Positions 1 to 7,497 of a stretch of DNA of 10,153 bases are shown one piece after another. This stretch comes from Anaerolineales bacterium. GTDB lineage: Bacteria > Chloroflexota > Anaerolineae > Anaerolineales > Villigracilaceae. The notes under the pieces are model-generated. The model was not told where the DNA came from, searched no databases, and saw only the letters and a list, made by a program, of their open reading frames with translations. Both the position numbers and the translations under genes were made by a program. The stretch is from the NCBI GenBank assembly GCA_028689195.1, contig JAQTWR010000069.1, positions 1 to 10,153 on the forward strand, in the 5' to 3' direction. Positions within the stretch are counted from its first letter, which is position 1, and each line of letters opens with the position of its first letter.

Positions 1-67
1 ATTTAATTAAATAGCCTGAAAGCGCTTATGCGCGATCTGTCTCGCGGCGAGTCCCCCAAATAAAATG

Positions 68-191
68 GGGAGTGACTAATCTTGTGGGCTAACCACAAAG
101 GCGCAAAGCCGCCAAGTCGCTAAGAATCCTTTGAGTCTTCGTGCCTTTGTGGCTTCGTGGTTAATGAAAGCCCATTCTTTTAGCCACTCCC
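68..191. repeat. Imperfect foldback (inverted) repeat upstream of rpsO
   Basis: The two halves of this stretch are complementary in blocks that keep the same order. GGGAGTG (68-74) pairs with CACTCCC (185-191), GGGCT (86-90) with AGCCC (169-173), AACCAC (91-96) with GTGGTT (157-162), and CCACAAAGGC (93-102) with GCCTTTGTGG (143-152); the last two pairings compete. The low-complexity CACAAAGGCGCAAAG / CTTCGTGCCTTTGTGG wording resembles dispersed intergenic repeats seen in many environmental bacterial genomes. No transposase or target duplication is visible, and no convincing ORF covers 1-220. It may be a degenerate MITE-like element or a dispersed repeat. Positions 1-67 contain nothing I can assign. 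Confidence 0.5.
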
Positions 192-219
192 ATAAAATGA
201 GGGGGCAGCCTGAAAATTC

Positions 220-228
220 TGGTATAAT
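220..228 (+). promoter_or_regulatory. Extended -10 promoter for rpsO
   Basis: TGGTATAAT contains a consensus -10 hexamer (223-228) with a TG extension, about 108 bases before the S15 start codon. No good -35 hexamer sits 16-18 bp upstream (that area is G-rich), which is tolerable for an extended -10 promoter. Transcription would begin near 235 and give a leader of about 100 nt. Inferred from motif match only. Confidence 0.5.
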
Positions 229-243
229 CACCGCCTTGACTGG

Positions 244-305
244 TCCTGCCCTACGGTTTTGGCTGTGGGCATGGAGACCTGCGAAGTGCGGCATGTTCTT
301 GCCGC
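244..305 (+). promoter_or_regulatory. Structured rpsO mRNA leader, possible S15 autoregulatory site
   Basis: Two hairpins can form between the predicted transcription start and the ribosome binding site. TCCTGCCC (244-251) pairs with GGGCATGGA (267-275) with one bulge, and GCGGCA (288-293) pairs with TGCCGC (300-305) around a six-base loop. S15 represses its own translation through leader structures in several bacterial groups, and those structures differ between phyla, so a structured leader here is plausible. I see no exact match to a known S15 binding motif, and the assignment is inference. Confidence 0.3.
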
Positions 306-336
306 CATTATCTTACAAAGAAAGGAAGCATACGTC

Positions 337-609
337 ATGCCGCTTGCAAAAGAAGTTAAGACCAAGGCTATTGATGATTTTCATCGCCACGAGAAGGATA
401 CCGGTTCGCCCGAAGTGCAAATCGCCATCCTGACCAATCGCATTACTCAACTCACCGAGCATTTGCGAAGCAACAAGCAGGATCAATCCTGCCGCCGCGG
501 ATTGCTGAAGATGGTTGGTCAACGCCGCCGCCTGCTCACATATTTGCGTAAAAGCAATTACCAGAGCTACCTCAGCGTAACCGATCGCTTGCAACTCCGC
601 CGTAAGTAA
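337..609 (+). CDS. rpsO: 30S ribosomal protein S15
   Basis: This encodes a 90-residue protein, the usual length for S15, which binds the central domain of 16S rRNA (helices 20-22) and is a primary-binding protein in assembly of the 30S platform. The sequence shows the family hallmarks: an N-terminal [17 protein letters not shown] segment, the central [17 protein letters not shown] loop with the HLR..K.D stretch that touches rRNA, and the C-terminal [17 protein letters not shown] helix. The ATG at 337 is chosen because AGGAAG lies at 323-328 and because the protein then begins at the conserved position; an upstream in-frame ATG at 259 would add 26 unrelated residues inside the structured leader. 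It is followed by a terminator and then pnp, the same gene order as in Escherichia coli and many other bacteria. Confidence 0.97.
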   Translation: MPLAKEVKTKAIDDFHRHEKDTGSPEVQIAILTNRITQLTEHLRSNKQDQSCRRGLLKMVGQRRRLLTYLRKSNYQSYLSVTDRLQLRRK

Positions 610-617
610 GTTTGTTA

Positions 618-652
618 GACCCTAAAGGTCGCGAGACTTTTAGGGTCTTTTT
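618..652 (+). terminator. Rho-independent terminator after rpsO
   Basis: The stem GACCCTAAA (618-626) pairs perfectly with TTTAGGGTC (639-647) and is followed at once by five T residues (648-652). It starts 8 bases after the rpsO stop codon. It would end most rpsO transcripts, while leakage could feed pnp, as happens at the equivalent terminator in E. coli. Confidence 0.85.
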
Positions 653-657
653 AATAG

Positions 658-677
658 CCCTCTCCCGCGGGGAGAGG
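658..677. repeat. Short GC-rich palindrome, related to the repeat at 8802-8873
   Basis: CCTCTCCC (659-666) and GGGAGAGG (670-677) form an 8-bp hairpin with loop GCG, just after the rpsO terminator. The same CCCTCTCCC/GGGAGAGG arms form the first hairpin of the larger element inside the 3' end of the MFS gene. Two copies of the same arms in 10 kb suggest a dispersed palindromic repeat family, of which this would be a fragment. Confidence 0.45.
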
Positions 678-683
678 AAGAAA

Positions 684-754
684 CCCGCAGTCAGGAATTG
701 AATAGTGCGAACAAATGGTTGTTCCCACTCTTCAGTCCCTGACCCACTGGCGGG
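684..754 (+). promoter_or_regulatory. Long foldback structure in the pnp 5' region
   Basis: Nested complementary blocks make an almost continuous 71-base foldback. CCCGC (684-688) pairs with GCGGG (750-754), GTCAGG (690-695) with CCTGAC (738-743), AGTG (704-707) with CACT (726-729), and GAACAA (709-714) with TTGTTC (719-724) around an ATGG loop; the interval 697-702 is also partly complementary to 731-736. In E. coli the pnp leader contains a long stem cut by RNase III, after which PNPase removes the duplex and lowers its own expression. The shape and position here fit that role, but the sequence is not homologous by eye. The structure is seen; the regulation is inferred. Confidence 0.45.
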
Positions 755-767
755 AAAGTTACCGTAA

Positions 768-785
768 CACAGTATTAATGCTGTG
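768..785. promoter_or_regulatory. Near-perfect 18-bp palindrome before pnp
   Basis: CACAG-T-ATTAAT-G-CTGTG is symmetric except for one base pair, and the smaller palindrome GTTAC-C-GTAAC (758-768) lies beside it. It ends 7 bases before the pnp Shine-Dalgarno sequence. It could be a repressor operator, a small hairpin near the ribosome binding site, or the -10 region of a pnp promoter (TATTAAT), but no partner -35 is convincing. Confidence 0.25.
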
Positions 786-806
786 CTACACAGGAGAAAA
801 TTAAAT

Positions 807-3041
807 ATGAAACCCGAATTAAAACGTTATTCAACGACCGTTGGTACGCGCGTCCACACTTTTGAAACTGGCACGCTGGCGGCTCAGGCTGGCGGCGCAG
901 TCACATTCAGCGCGGGCGAGTCTACGGTTTTTGCCGCCGCTACCATGGGCGGCGTGCGCGATGGCATTGACTTCTTTCCGCTTTCGGTGGATTTTGAAGA
1001 GCGCATGTACGCAGGAGGCAAAATCCCCGGATCGTTCTTCCGCCGCGAAGGACGCGCCAACACCGACGCGATTCTTGTCGCGCGCCTCACTGACCGCCCG
1101 CTGCGCCCGCTGTTCCAGCATGGAATGCGAAACGAAGTGCAGGTCATTATGTACAGTTTCTCTGCCGACGGCGAAAATCCGCTGGATATTCTTGCAATCA
1201 ACGCGGCTTCTGCCGCCATTATGATTTCGGATATTCCTTGGGCGGGACCTGTCGGCGCGGTGCGCGTGGGACGCGTCAATGGCGAATTCGTCATTAACCC
1301 GACCTTCGCAGAGATGGACGCTTCTGACCTCGACCTGAGACTCGCGGGAACAAAAGACGCGATCCTCATGGTGGAATGCGGCGCGAGCGAAATCCCCGAA
1401 GACGTGATGGTTGCCGCGCTCGAATTGGGACATAAATCCATTCAGCCGATTATTGAATTACAGATTCAAATGCAAGCGGAAATTGGCAAGCCCAAACGCG
1501 AAGCCTTCATCGAAACCGCAAACGAAGAGTTGCAAAAGAAAGTTTTCGATGCGGTCAACCAGCGCATGAACGAGTTGCTCGATAAACCGTTGAGCAAAGG
1601 CGAGTTCTATGGCGGCATGGACGAATTGCAAGCCGCGATGATTGCCGAATTCTGCGTTGAAGGCGACGCCGCCGCGCCTTCGCAAAAAGACGTGAAATCC
1701 GCGTTTAGCGAAGCGGAACATAAAATTGTGCGTGAAAGAATCCTTGGCATGGGCAAGCGCCCCGATGGACGCGCGCCTACCGACATCCGCCCGATTTGGT
1801 GCGAGGTGGGACTTTCTCCGCGCGCGCACGGCACAGGACTTTTCACCCGCGGCGAAACGCAGGTTTTATCCTTTGCAACGCTCGGCACGTTGGGCGAAGC
1901 GCAGGAACTCGACAACCTTTCGCCGAACAAAGAAAAGCGTTATATGCATCATTACAGCTTCCCGCCTTTCTCGACGGGCGAGGTGAAAATGTTGCGCGGA
2001 CAAAGTCGCCGCGAAGTGGGGCATGGCGCATTGGCTGAACGCGCGCTCGAACCCGTCATCCCTGCGGCGGAATCTTTTCCGTATACGATTCGCGTGGTGT
2101 CTGAGGCGCTGTCTTCAAACGGCTCGACTTCAATGGGTTCTGTCTGCGGCTCGACCCTCGCGCTGATGGATGCGGGCGTGCCGATCAAAGCGCCGGTTTC
2201 CGGCGTGGCAATGGGACTCATCACTGACGAGACGGGACGCTATCAAATTCTCACCGACATTCAAGGCACTGAAGATCATCTCGGCGATATGGATTTCAAA
2301 GTGGCTGGAACCGCCGCAGGAATCACCGCTTTGCAAATGGATATTAAAATCAGCGGTTTGAGCGCGCAGATGATGAAAGAAGCGCTGGCGCAGGCTCACA
2401 CCGCGCGCATGTCCATCATGGAAAAAATGCTCGAGGCAATTCCAGAATCGCGCGCAGATTTGAAACCTCACGCGCCGCGCATCATTACCGTCAGAATCCC
2501 GATTGATAAAATCGGCGCGTTGATCGGTCCCGGCGGAAAGAATATCCGCGCCTTGCAGGAAGAGACGCATACCAAGATTGACATTCAAGAAGACGGCACG
2601 GTTTACATCGCTTCGACGGATGGCGAAGGCGCGAAGATCGCGCAGGAGCGCGTCGAGGGTTTGAGCGAATCGGTGGTGGTCGGAAATATTTATACGGGCA
2701 AGGTGGTTCGCATCGAAGCGTTTGGCGCGTTTGTGAATTTACTCCCCGGCATGGACGGGCTTGTGCATATCTCGCAATTGGCGAGCGAGCGCGTGAACTC
2801 TGTCGAAGACGTTTGCGCGATGGGCGACGAATTGACTGTTATGGTCACGGACGTCGATCCGCAAGGCAAAATCCGCTTGTCGCGCCAAGCTGTGCTGGAA
2901 GGTTGGTCGGCTGAAGAAGCGCGCGAGAAGGATAAGGGCGGTTCGCGCGGCGGCAACGGCGGCGGACGCGGTGGAGATCGCGGCGGACGCGGCGGCGATA
3001 GGGGCGGGCGCAACGGCGGAGATCGCGGCGGACGTAGATAG
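807..3041 (+). CDS. pnp: Polyribonucleotide nucleotidyltransferase (PNPase)
   Basis: This 744-residue enzyme degrades RNA 3' to 5' with phosphate, releasing nucleoside diphosphates, and can add tails in reverse; it works as a cytoplasmic trimer, often with an RNA helicase and RNase E or Y. Domains in order are the first RNase PH core (about 10-215, with FFRREGR at 77-83), an all-alpha linker domain (about 235-305), and the second catalytic RNase PH core (about 320-540). The second core has the SNGSTSMGSVCGS phosphate site near 437-449 and metal/catalytic residues D490, D496 and K498, matching E. coli D486, D492 and K494. A KH domain (about 558-616, GPGG at 574-577) and an S1 domain (about 624-693) follow. 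Residues 711-744 form a Gly/Arg/Asp-rich tail. The ATG at 807 has AGGAG at 792-796; an in-frame GTG at 783 would place that site inside the gene. Confidence 0.97.
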   Translation: MKPELKRYSTTVGTRVHTFETGTLAAQAGGAVTFSAGESTVFAAATMGGVRDGIDFFPLSVDFEERMYAGGKIPGSFFRREGRANTDAILVARLTDRPLRPLFQHGMRNEVQVIMYSFSADGENPLDILAINAASAAIMISDIPWAGPVGAVRVGRVNGEFVINPTFAEMDASDLDLRLAGTKDAILMVECGASEIPEDVMVAALELGHKSIQPIIELQIQMQAEIGKPKREAFIETANEELQKKVFDAVNQRMNELLDKPLSKGEFYGGMDELQAAMIAEFCVEGDAAAPSQKDVKSAFSEAEHKIVRERILGMGKRPDGRAPTDIRPIWCEVGLSPRAHGTGLFTRGETQVLSFATLGTLGEAQELDNLSPNKEKRYMHHYSFPPFSTGEVKMLRGQSRREVGHGALAERALEPVIPAAESFPYTIRVVSEALSSNGSTSMGSVCGSTLALMDAGVPIKAPVSGVAMGLITDETGRYQILTDIQGTEDHLGDMDFKVAGTAAGITALQMDIKISGLSAQMMKEALAQAHTARMSIMEKMLEAIPESRADLKPHAPRIITVRIPIDKIGALIGPGGKNIRALQEETHTKIDIQEDGTVYIASTDGEGAKIAQERVEGLSESVVVGNIYTGKVVRIEAFGAFVNLLPGMDGLVHISQLASERVNSVEDVCAMGDELTVMVTDVDPQGKIRLSRQAVLEGWSAEEAREKDKGGSRGGNGGGRGGDRGGRGGDRGGRNGGDRGGRR

Positions 3042-3070
3042 ATTTCGTCCACGAAGAATACAATGAACGC

Positions 3071-3110
3071 AAAAAAGCGGGCAGAGTGAAAACTCTGTCC
3101 GCTTTTTTTT
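3071..3110. terminator. Bidirectional terminator between pnp and the convergent lyase gene
   Basis: AGCGGGCAGAGT (3076-3087) pairs with ACTCTGTCCGCT (3092-3103) over 12 bp, with one G-T pair and a GAAA loop. It has an A6 run on the left (3071-3076) and T8 on the right (3103-3110), so it should terminate transcription from both directions. It lies 29 bases after the pnp stop and 21 bases beyond the stop of the - strand gene. Confidence 0.88.
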
Positions 3111-3131
3111 GGGGGGGACTGCTATTTTGTT

Positions 3132-4544
<1,413 letters not shown>

Positions 4545-4569
4545 TTAAATCTCCTTATTGACTGATGAA

Positions 4570-5052
4570 TTATTCCAACGGCAATGCCGTTGTGGTTTTT
4601 ATCTCGTTTAACACCAAACTGGTGTGGATGCGGGCAATGCCGGGAATTGGAGTCAACCAATCCACTACAAAGCGCTCCAAATCCTTACGGTTGCGAAGAA
4701 CTACTTTTAGCAAATAATCATATTCGCCTGTGATGTGATGGCATTCCAGCACCTCGGGAATTTCCTGAGTGAGATTGCGGAATTTTTCCACCTGCTCGAC
4801 CTGATGCATCTGCAAACCGATGTGGATAAAACAGAGCAGGTCGTATCCCGTTTTTTCTCGATCCACGACGGCGGCGTATCTGTGAATGTAGCCTTGTTTT
4901 TCCAGACGTTTTACGCGGGCGTGAGCGGCGGGAGGCGATAAATTAATTTGACGCGCCAATTCTGTATTGCTCATTTTTCCGTCAGATTGCAAGGCGCGCA
5001 GGGCGGCTTTGTCCACATCATCGAGCACATAAACTTGAGAGGTTTTTATCAT
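4570..5052 (-). CDS. Lrp/AsnC family transcriptional regulator
   Basis: The 160-residue protein has the usual Lrp layout: an N-terminal helix-turn-helix at about 11-60 (LDDVDKAALRALQSDGKMSN then TELARQINLSPPAAHARVKR), a hinge strand (GYIHRYAAVVD), and a C-terminal RAM ligand-binding domain at about 72-150 with the family motif ITGEYDYLLKV (107-117). Such proteins form dimers and octamers, bind amino acids, and often control an adjacent metabolic gene and themselves. The neighbour 25 bp downstream is an aromatic amino acid lyase, so tyrosine or another aromatic amino acid is a reasonable ligand; that is inference. The start at 5052 has AGGAC 8 bases upstream on the - strand. It could equally be a global Lrp, but the operon position suggests a local regulator. 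Confidence 0.92.
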   Translation of the reverse strand: MIKTSQVYVLDDVDKAALRALQSDGKMSNTELARQINLSPPAAHARVKRLEKQGYIHRYAAVVDREKTGYDLLCFIHIGLQMHQVEQVEKFRNLTQEIPEVLECHHITGEYDYLLKVVLRNRKDLERFVVDWLTPIPGIARIHTSLVLNEIKTTTALPLE

Positions 5053-5068
5053 AAAATGTCCTGTGATT

Positions 5069-5140
5069 CAATATTGTTTTGTGGAATAGGCGATATTCAA
5101 AATAATGATAACATTTTCCGCCTATTTTTTACGAATATTC
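5069..5140 (-). promoter_or_regulatory. Promoter/operator region of the lrp-tpl unit
   Basis: This AT-rich stretch carries several symmetric elements: CAATATTG (5069-5076), GAATATTC (5133-5140), and an inverted pair AATAGGCG (5085-5092) / CGCCTATT (5119-5126) whose centres are 34 bp apart. On the - strand TTGAAT (5100-5095) and CAATAT, 18 bp further on, could be -35 and -10 boxes. Lrp-type proteins bind several AT-rich palindromic sites spaced by helical turns, so autoregulation here is plausible. The repeats are seen; the binding is inferred. Confidence 0.4.
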
Positions 5141-5163
5141 TGAATTAGACGCGCCTCCCCCCA

Positions 5164-5775
5164 TTAAACGGAATAAATCAATATGGCGATTTTTATTACA
5201 AATACATGAGCGCATACATAAATAATTGCCCATAAAGGATAACGGTTGGCAGAAGCCATATCTATTGTTTGATAAATTGGTTCGATTGTCGCAACTATAA
5301 CTATGCAGATCCAGGTAAGGTGTTCAAAAGCCAAATCCTTGAATATTGTTTTGACAATGAGTAATAAAACTGTGACGGGAAGGAGATGAAAAACAATCTC
5401 TACAAGAAATCCTATCGCTGGATAAAACAATAACGATTGTGGAAATAATATATTCATATCAGGCAGGAGTTTCACTCGTAAATCCACCAGAGCCATGATG
5501 ATTCCCAATAAGATTGCCAAACCAGCATAGCGAACCTGCCATTTTAGATTTTGCGCTTCATAAATGGCGAACCAGTTTTTAGAAATTAAAATGGCTGGCA
5601 AGATAAAGCCGAGAATTATTACAACTGGGAACGCTGTCAATGGATTTATTCTGCCAAGAAATCGCGCGAAAACAAATCTATCAGTAAAATACAACGTTCC
5701 CACGAATCCCAGTATCAATATCGAAATACCAAAGTAGATAAGAAATTGCAAATTGATGTTTTTAATTGTTGTCAT
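5164..5775 (-). CDS. Integral membrane protein of unknown function
   Basis: This encodes a 203-residue, very hydrophobic protein with about six predicted membrane helices (roughly 10-30, 46-65, 83-98, 116-142, 152-170 and 181-201). I do not recognise the family. Polar residues inside or near the helices, such as E126, H130, E165 and H190, recall the spacing of acidic/His pairs in CPBP-type intramembrane proteases, but the diagnostic EExxxR motif is absent, so I do not assign that. The gene is visibly more AT-rich than tpl, pnp or the MFS gene and uses many ATA, TTA and AAT codons, which may point to horizontal acquisition. It starts 44 bp after the PPOX-like gene and has only a weak ribosome binding site. 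It ends the three-gene - strand unit, with no clear terminator before lrp. Confidence 0.7.
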   Translation of the reverse strand: MTTIKNINLQFLIYFGISILILGFVGTLYFTDRFVFARFLGRINPLTAFPVVIILGFILPAILISKNWFAIYEAQNLKWQVRYAGLAILLGIIMALVDLRVKLLPDMNILFPQSLLFYPAIGFLVEIVFHLLPVTVLLLIVKTIFKDLAFEHLTWICIVIVATIEPIYQTIDMASANRYPLWAIIYVCAHVFVIKIAILIYSV

Positions 5776-5819
5776 AGATTGTGACCATCAAAGAGAATTT
5801 TCAACTCAAGGGAAAAAGG

Positions 5820-6335
5820 TTAATTGTCTCTGCTGTTTGATAACGCGCTCCACGTGCCGCGTGTCATTTCGCCAATGAGCACAGGCTCCATCCGCGAGAA
5901 TTTTATCTCGCGCACTTTGCTCATGTTTTTCCACAAGATTGCGTGACCTTTTGTAAAACTTACTTTCCTTACCCGCCGTCGCAGCAATGCAATTTCTATG
6001 TCCGTTGCTGCTCGAACTTCCCCGGCAATCCCATACAAGCGGATTGCTGGAGGGTCAACGAAACGTCCACGAATTAGTGATTTCAACCAAAACCACGGAC
6101 TACTATTTACCGCCAGCACGCAGACTTGTTTGTTCGTTTCGAAATTATGGGGCAGTTGACTTGGATACTCTTCGAAATACATGCCTTGTCCCGCATCGCC
6201 TAAAATCAGGGAGCCGATTGGTGTGACGTGAGGTTCCCCATGTTCATTGACCGTCGCAATTGCGTAATGAAACGATGACCGAAAAGACTGCTTGAAGAGC
6301 CGTTTGATTTTGTCCCAATTTTCATCGAGTTGCAT
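5820..6335 (-). CDS. Pyridoxamine 5'-phosphate oxidase-like (split-barrel flavin-binding) protein
   Basis: This 171-residue protein has the split-barrel signature HYAIATVNEHGEPHVTPIGS near residues 23-42, followed by YFEEYPSQLPHNFETNKQVC and a strand GIAGEVRAA. That is the order of the FMN-binding barrel in the PPOX/general stress protein superfamily. Members bind FMN, F420 or heme and reduce or sense small molecules, so no specific reaction can be given. The C-terminal part, rich in Arg and Lys (KVREIKFSRMEPVLIGEM), completes the barrel. I choose the ATG at 6335 because AAAGGA lies 8 bases upstream; a GTG at 6368 would add 11 residues without a comparable site. It sits in the middle of the - strand unit controlled from the 6842-6887 palindrome, suggesting a role in a stress or xenobiotic response. 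Confidence 0.75.
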   Translation of the reverse strand: MQLDENWDKIKRLFKQSFRSSFHYAIATVNEHGEPHVTPIGSLILGDAGQGMYFEEYPSQLPHNFETNKQVCVLAVNSSPWFWLKSLIRGRFVDPPAIRLYGIAGEVRAATDIEIALLRRRVRKVSFTKGHAILWKNMSKVREIKFSRMEPVLIGEMTRGTWSALSNSRDN

Positions 6336-6375
6336 CTTTAGAATCCTTTCTGCTGTTTTGACAACCACCGCGGTT

Positions 6376-6789
6376 TTAATTCCAAATGAATCTCTTATCT
6401 TTCCAACTTAGCCCCATGATTACGAGACCGACGAGTATGTTATAGAAAGTCACAAACTTTCCGAAGAGTTCGCCTGTCGAGAAATCAAAAAACAGCCCGG
6501 TGTTCAAATCATATAACAGGGCATACAACCCAAAAAACACCATTGCCGAGCCGAGCGCGATTCCGAACAAGAGGGCTTTTGGGTTTTTCAACAGGGTGAA
6601 AGTTCCTGTCATAAAAGCCAGCAGAATCAGCCACAGGTCTGCGATTTGAAACGAAAGGAAATAGTTTCGGAACCCTGGAACACTTTCCTCGACTGGGAAC
6701 CTGCCAGACCACACCAAATTCCATTGAAGCAGGATGCCTGCGCCCGTGAGAAAACTCAACACACAAACAAAGGTTTGCGATTTTTTCAC
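6376..6789 (-). CDS. Four-helix membrane protein of unknown function
   Basis: This is a 137-residue protein with four predicted membrane helices (about 7-27, 46-66, 72-93 and 110-128) and a soluble loop at 28-45 between the first two. I do not recognise the family. The start codon is GTG at 6789, supported by a strong Shine-Dalgarno AAGGAAGG (complement of 6796-6803) six bases before it. It is the first gene of the leftward unit, with a predicted leader of about 47 nt from the promoter inside the 46-bp palindrome. The next gene starts 40 bp after its stop. Being the first gene under the shared operator suggests it belongs to the same response as the exporter, but no function follows from that. 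Confidence 0.7.
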   Translation of the reverse strand: MKKSQTFVCVLSFLTGAGILLQWNLVWSGRFPVEESVPGFRNYFLSFQIADLWLILLAFMTGTFTLLKNPKALLFGIALGSAMVFFGLYALLYDLNTGLFFDFSTGELFGKFVTFYNILVGLVIMGLSWKDKRFIWN

Positions 6790-6841
6790 AGAGTACCTTC
6801 CTTGGTCTTTCCTACACTAGGGAGGAATCGGCTTATATTTT

Positions 6842-6887
6842 TATACTAACACTAATATTGACTATAGTCAATATTAGTGTTAGTATA
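6842..6887. promoter_or_regulatory. Perfect 46-bp palindrome containing two mirror-image divergent promoters
   Basis: Every base pair from 6842 to 6887 is symmetric about the 6864/6865 centre (two 23-bp arms, no loop). On the + strand TTGACT (6858-6863) and TAGTAT (6881-6886) are 17 bp apart; on the - strand the identical pair is TTGACT (6871-6866) and TAGTAT (6848-6843), also 17 bp apart. The rightward promoter serves tetR-MFS-Rph-like, the leftward one the three - strand genes. The -35 boxes are back to back and the promoters share 14 bp, so one polymerase should exclude the other. The palindrome is the obvious binding site for the adjacent TetR. Each arm also repeats ACTAA (6845-6849 and 6851-6855), leaving room for two dimers. 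Confidence 0.85.
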
Positions 6888-6903
6888 TTTATAGGAGATA
6901 AAC

Positions 6904-7497
6904 ATGCCTGAACCCCTCACCCGCACTCAAAAACGCCAAAAAGAGACCAAAGAACGGATTTTCCGTGTAGCGATGGAAATGTTTGCAAAGAACAGCTTTG
7001 AAAACACCACCGTTTCCGACATTACAGAAGCCGCCGACATTGGCAAAGGCACGTTTTTCACGTATTTCCCCACCAAGGAAGCGGTCTTCAAACAACTTGG
7101 GGAAATCACAATGGAAATGATGTCTGCCACCGCAGAGGAAGGTATCAAGGCGAAACAGCCAATTCCCCTTGTCTTGAAAAACACCCTCACCGCTTCGGCT
7201 GAATGGCACGAAGCCAATAAACCCATCACTCAACAGATGGTGCGACTAAATGTTTCCATGGAACCCAATACTCCCAACAAAAAAAGGTTTTTGGAATTGC
7301 TGACAAACTTGATTCGCATTGGGCAGGAGAATGGCGAATTAAACAATGAAATTAATGTTCAAGATGCCGCGCTTGTCTTGGCGGCGATCTATTTCACGGC
7401 TGTTTCGGTTTGGGCGCTGACCGAAAACGTGTCGCTGCGGGAAAGACTCGAATCTGCTGTTGATATTGTTTTGAAAGGCTTGTCGGCGCGTACATGA
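6904..7497 (+). CDS. TetR family transcriptional repressor
   Basis: The 197-residue protein has a TetR N-terminal DNA-binding domain (about 14-62): IFRVAMEMFAKNSFENTTVS leads into the recognition helix region ITEAADIGKGTFFTYFPTKEAV, with the typical GTFFTYFPTKE ending. The C-terminal half is an all-helical ligand-binding and dimerisation domain that cannot be matched to a specific inducer. It lies right beside the 46-bp palindrome and overlaps the MFS exporter gene by 4 bp (ATGA), so it very probably represses itself and the exporter until an effector binds. AGGAGA at 6893-6898 fixes the start. The predicted transcription start (about 6892-6894) falls at this Shine-Dalgarno sequence, giving a leader of only about 11 nt. 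Confidence 0.93.
   Translation: MPEPLTRTQKRQKETKERIFRVAMEMFAKNSFENTTVSDITEAADIGKGTFFTYFPTKEAVFKQLGEITMEMMSATAEEGIKAKQPIPLVLKNTLTASAEWHEANKPITQQMVRLNVSMEPNTPNKKRFLELLTNLIRIGQENGELNNEINVQDAALVLAAIYFTAVSVWALTENVSLRERLESAVDIVLKGLSART

Noticed and set aside
783..806. GTG at 783 as the pnp start
   Set aside because: The Shine-Dalgarno AGGAG at 792-796 would be inside the gene, and the eight extra residues are not like PNPase N-termini.
831..1433. 200-codon open frame on the - strand inside pnp
   Set aside because: It is antisense to conserved PNPase sequence and has a biased Arg/His/Ala composition typical of a shadow frame.
5164..5775. CPBP-type intramembrane protease
   Set aside because: Some Glu/His residues lie in membrane helices, but the EExxxR motif and the usual order of the other motifs are missing.
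6336..6368. GTG at 6368 as the start of the PPOX-like gene
   Set aside because: The ATG at 6335 has a strong AAAGGA site at proper distance, and the extra 11 residues lie outside the split-barrel domain.
6842..6887. Transposon terminal repeat or CRISPR-like repeat
   Set aside because: It is a single loop-free palindrome with exactly spaced promoter boxes between divergent genes and with no transposase or repeat array.
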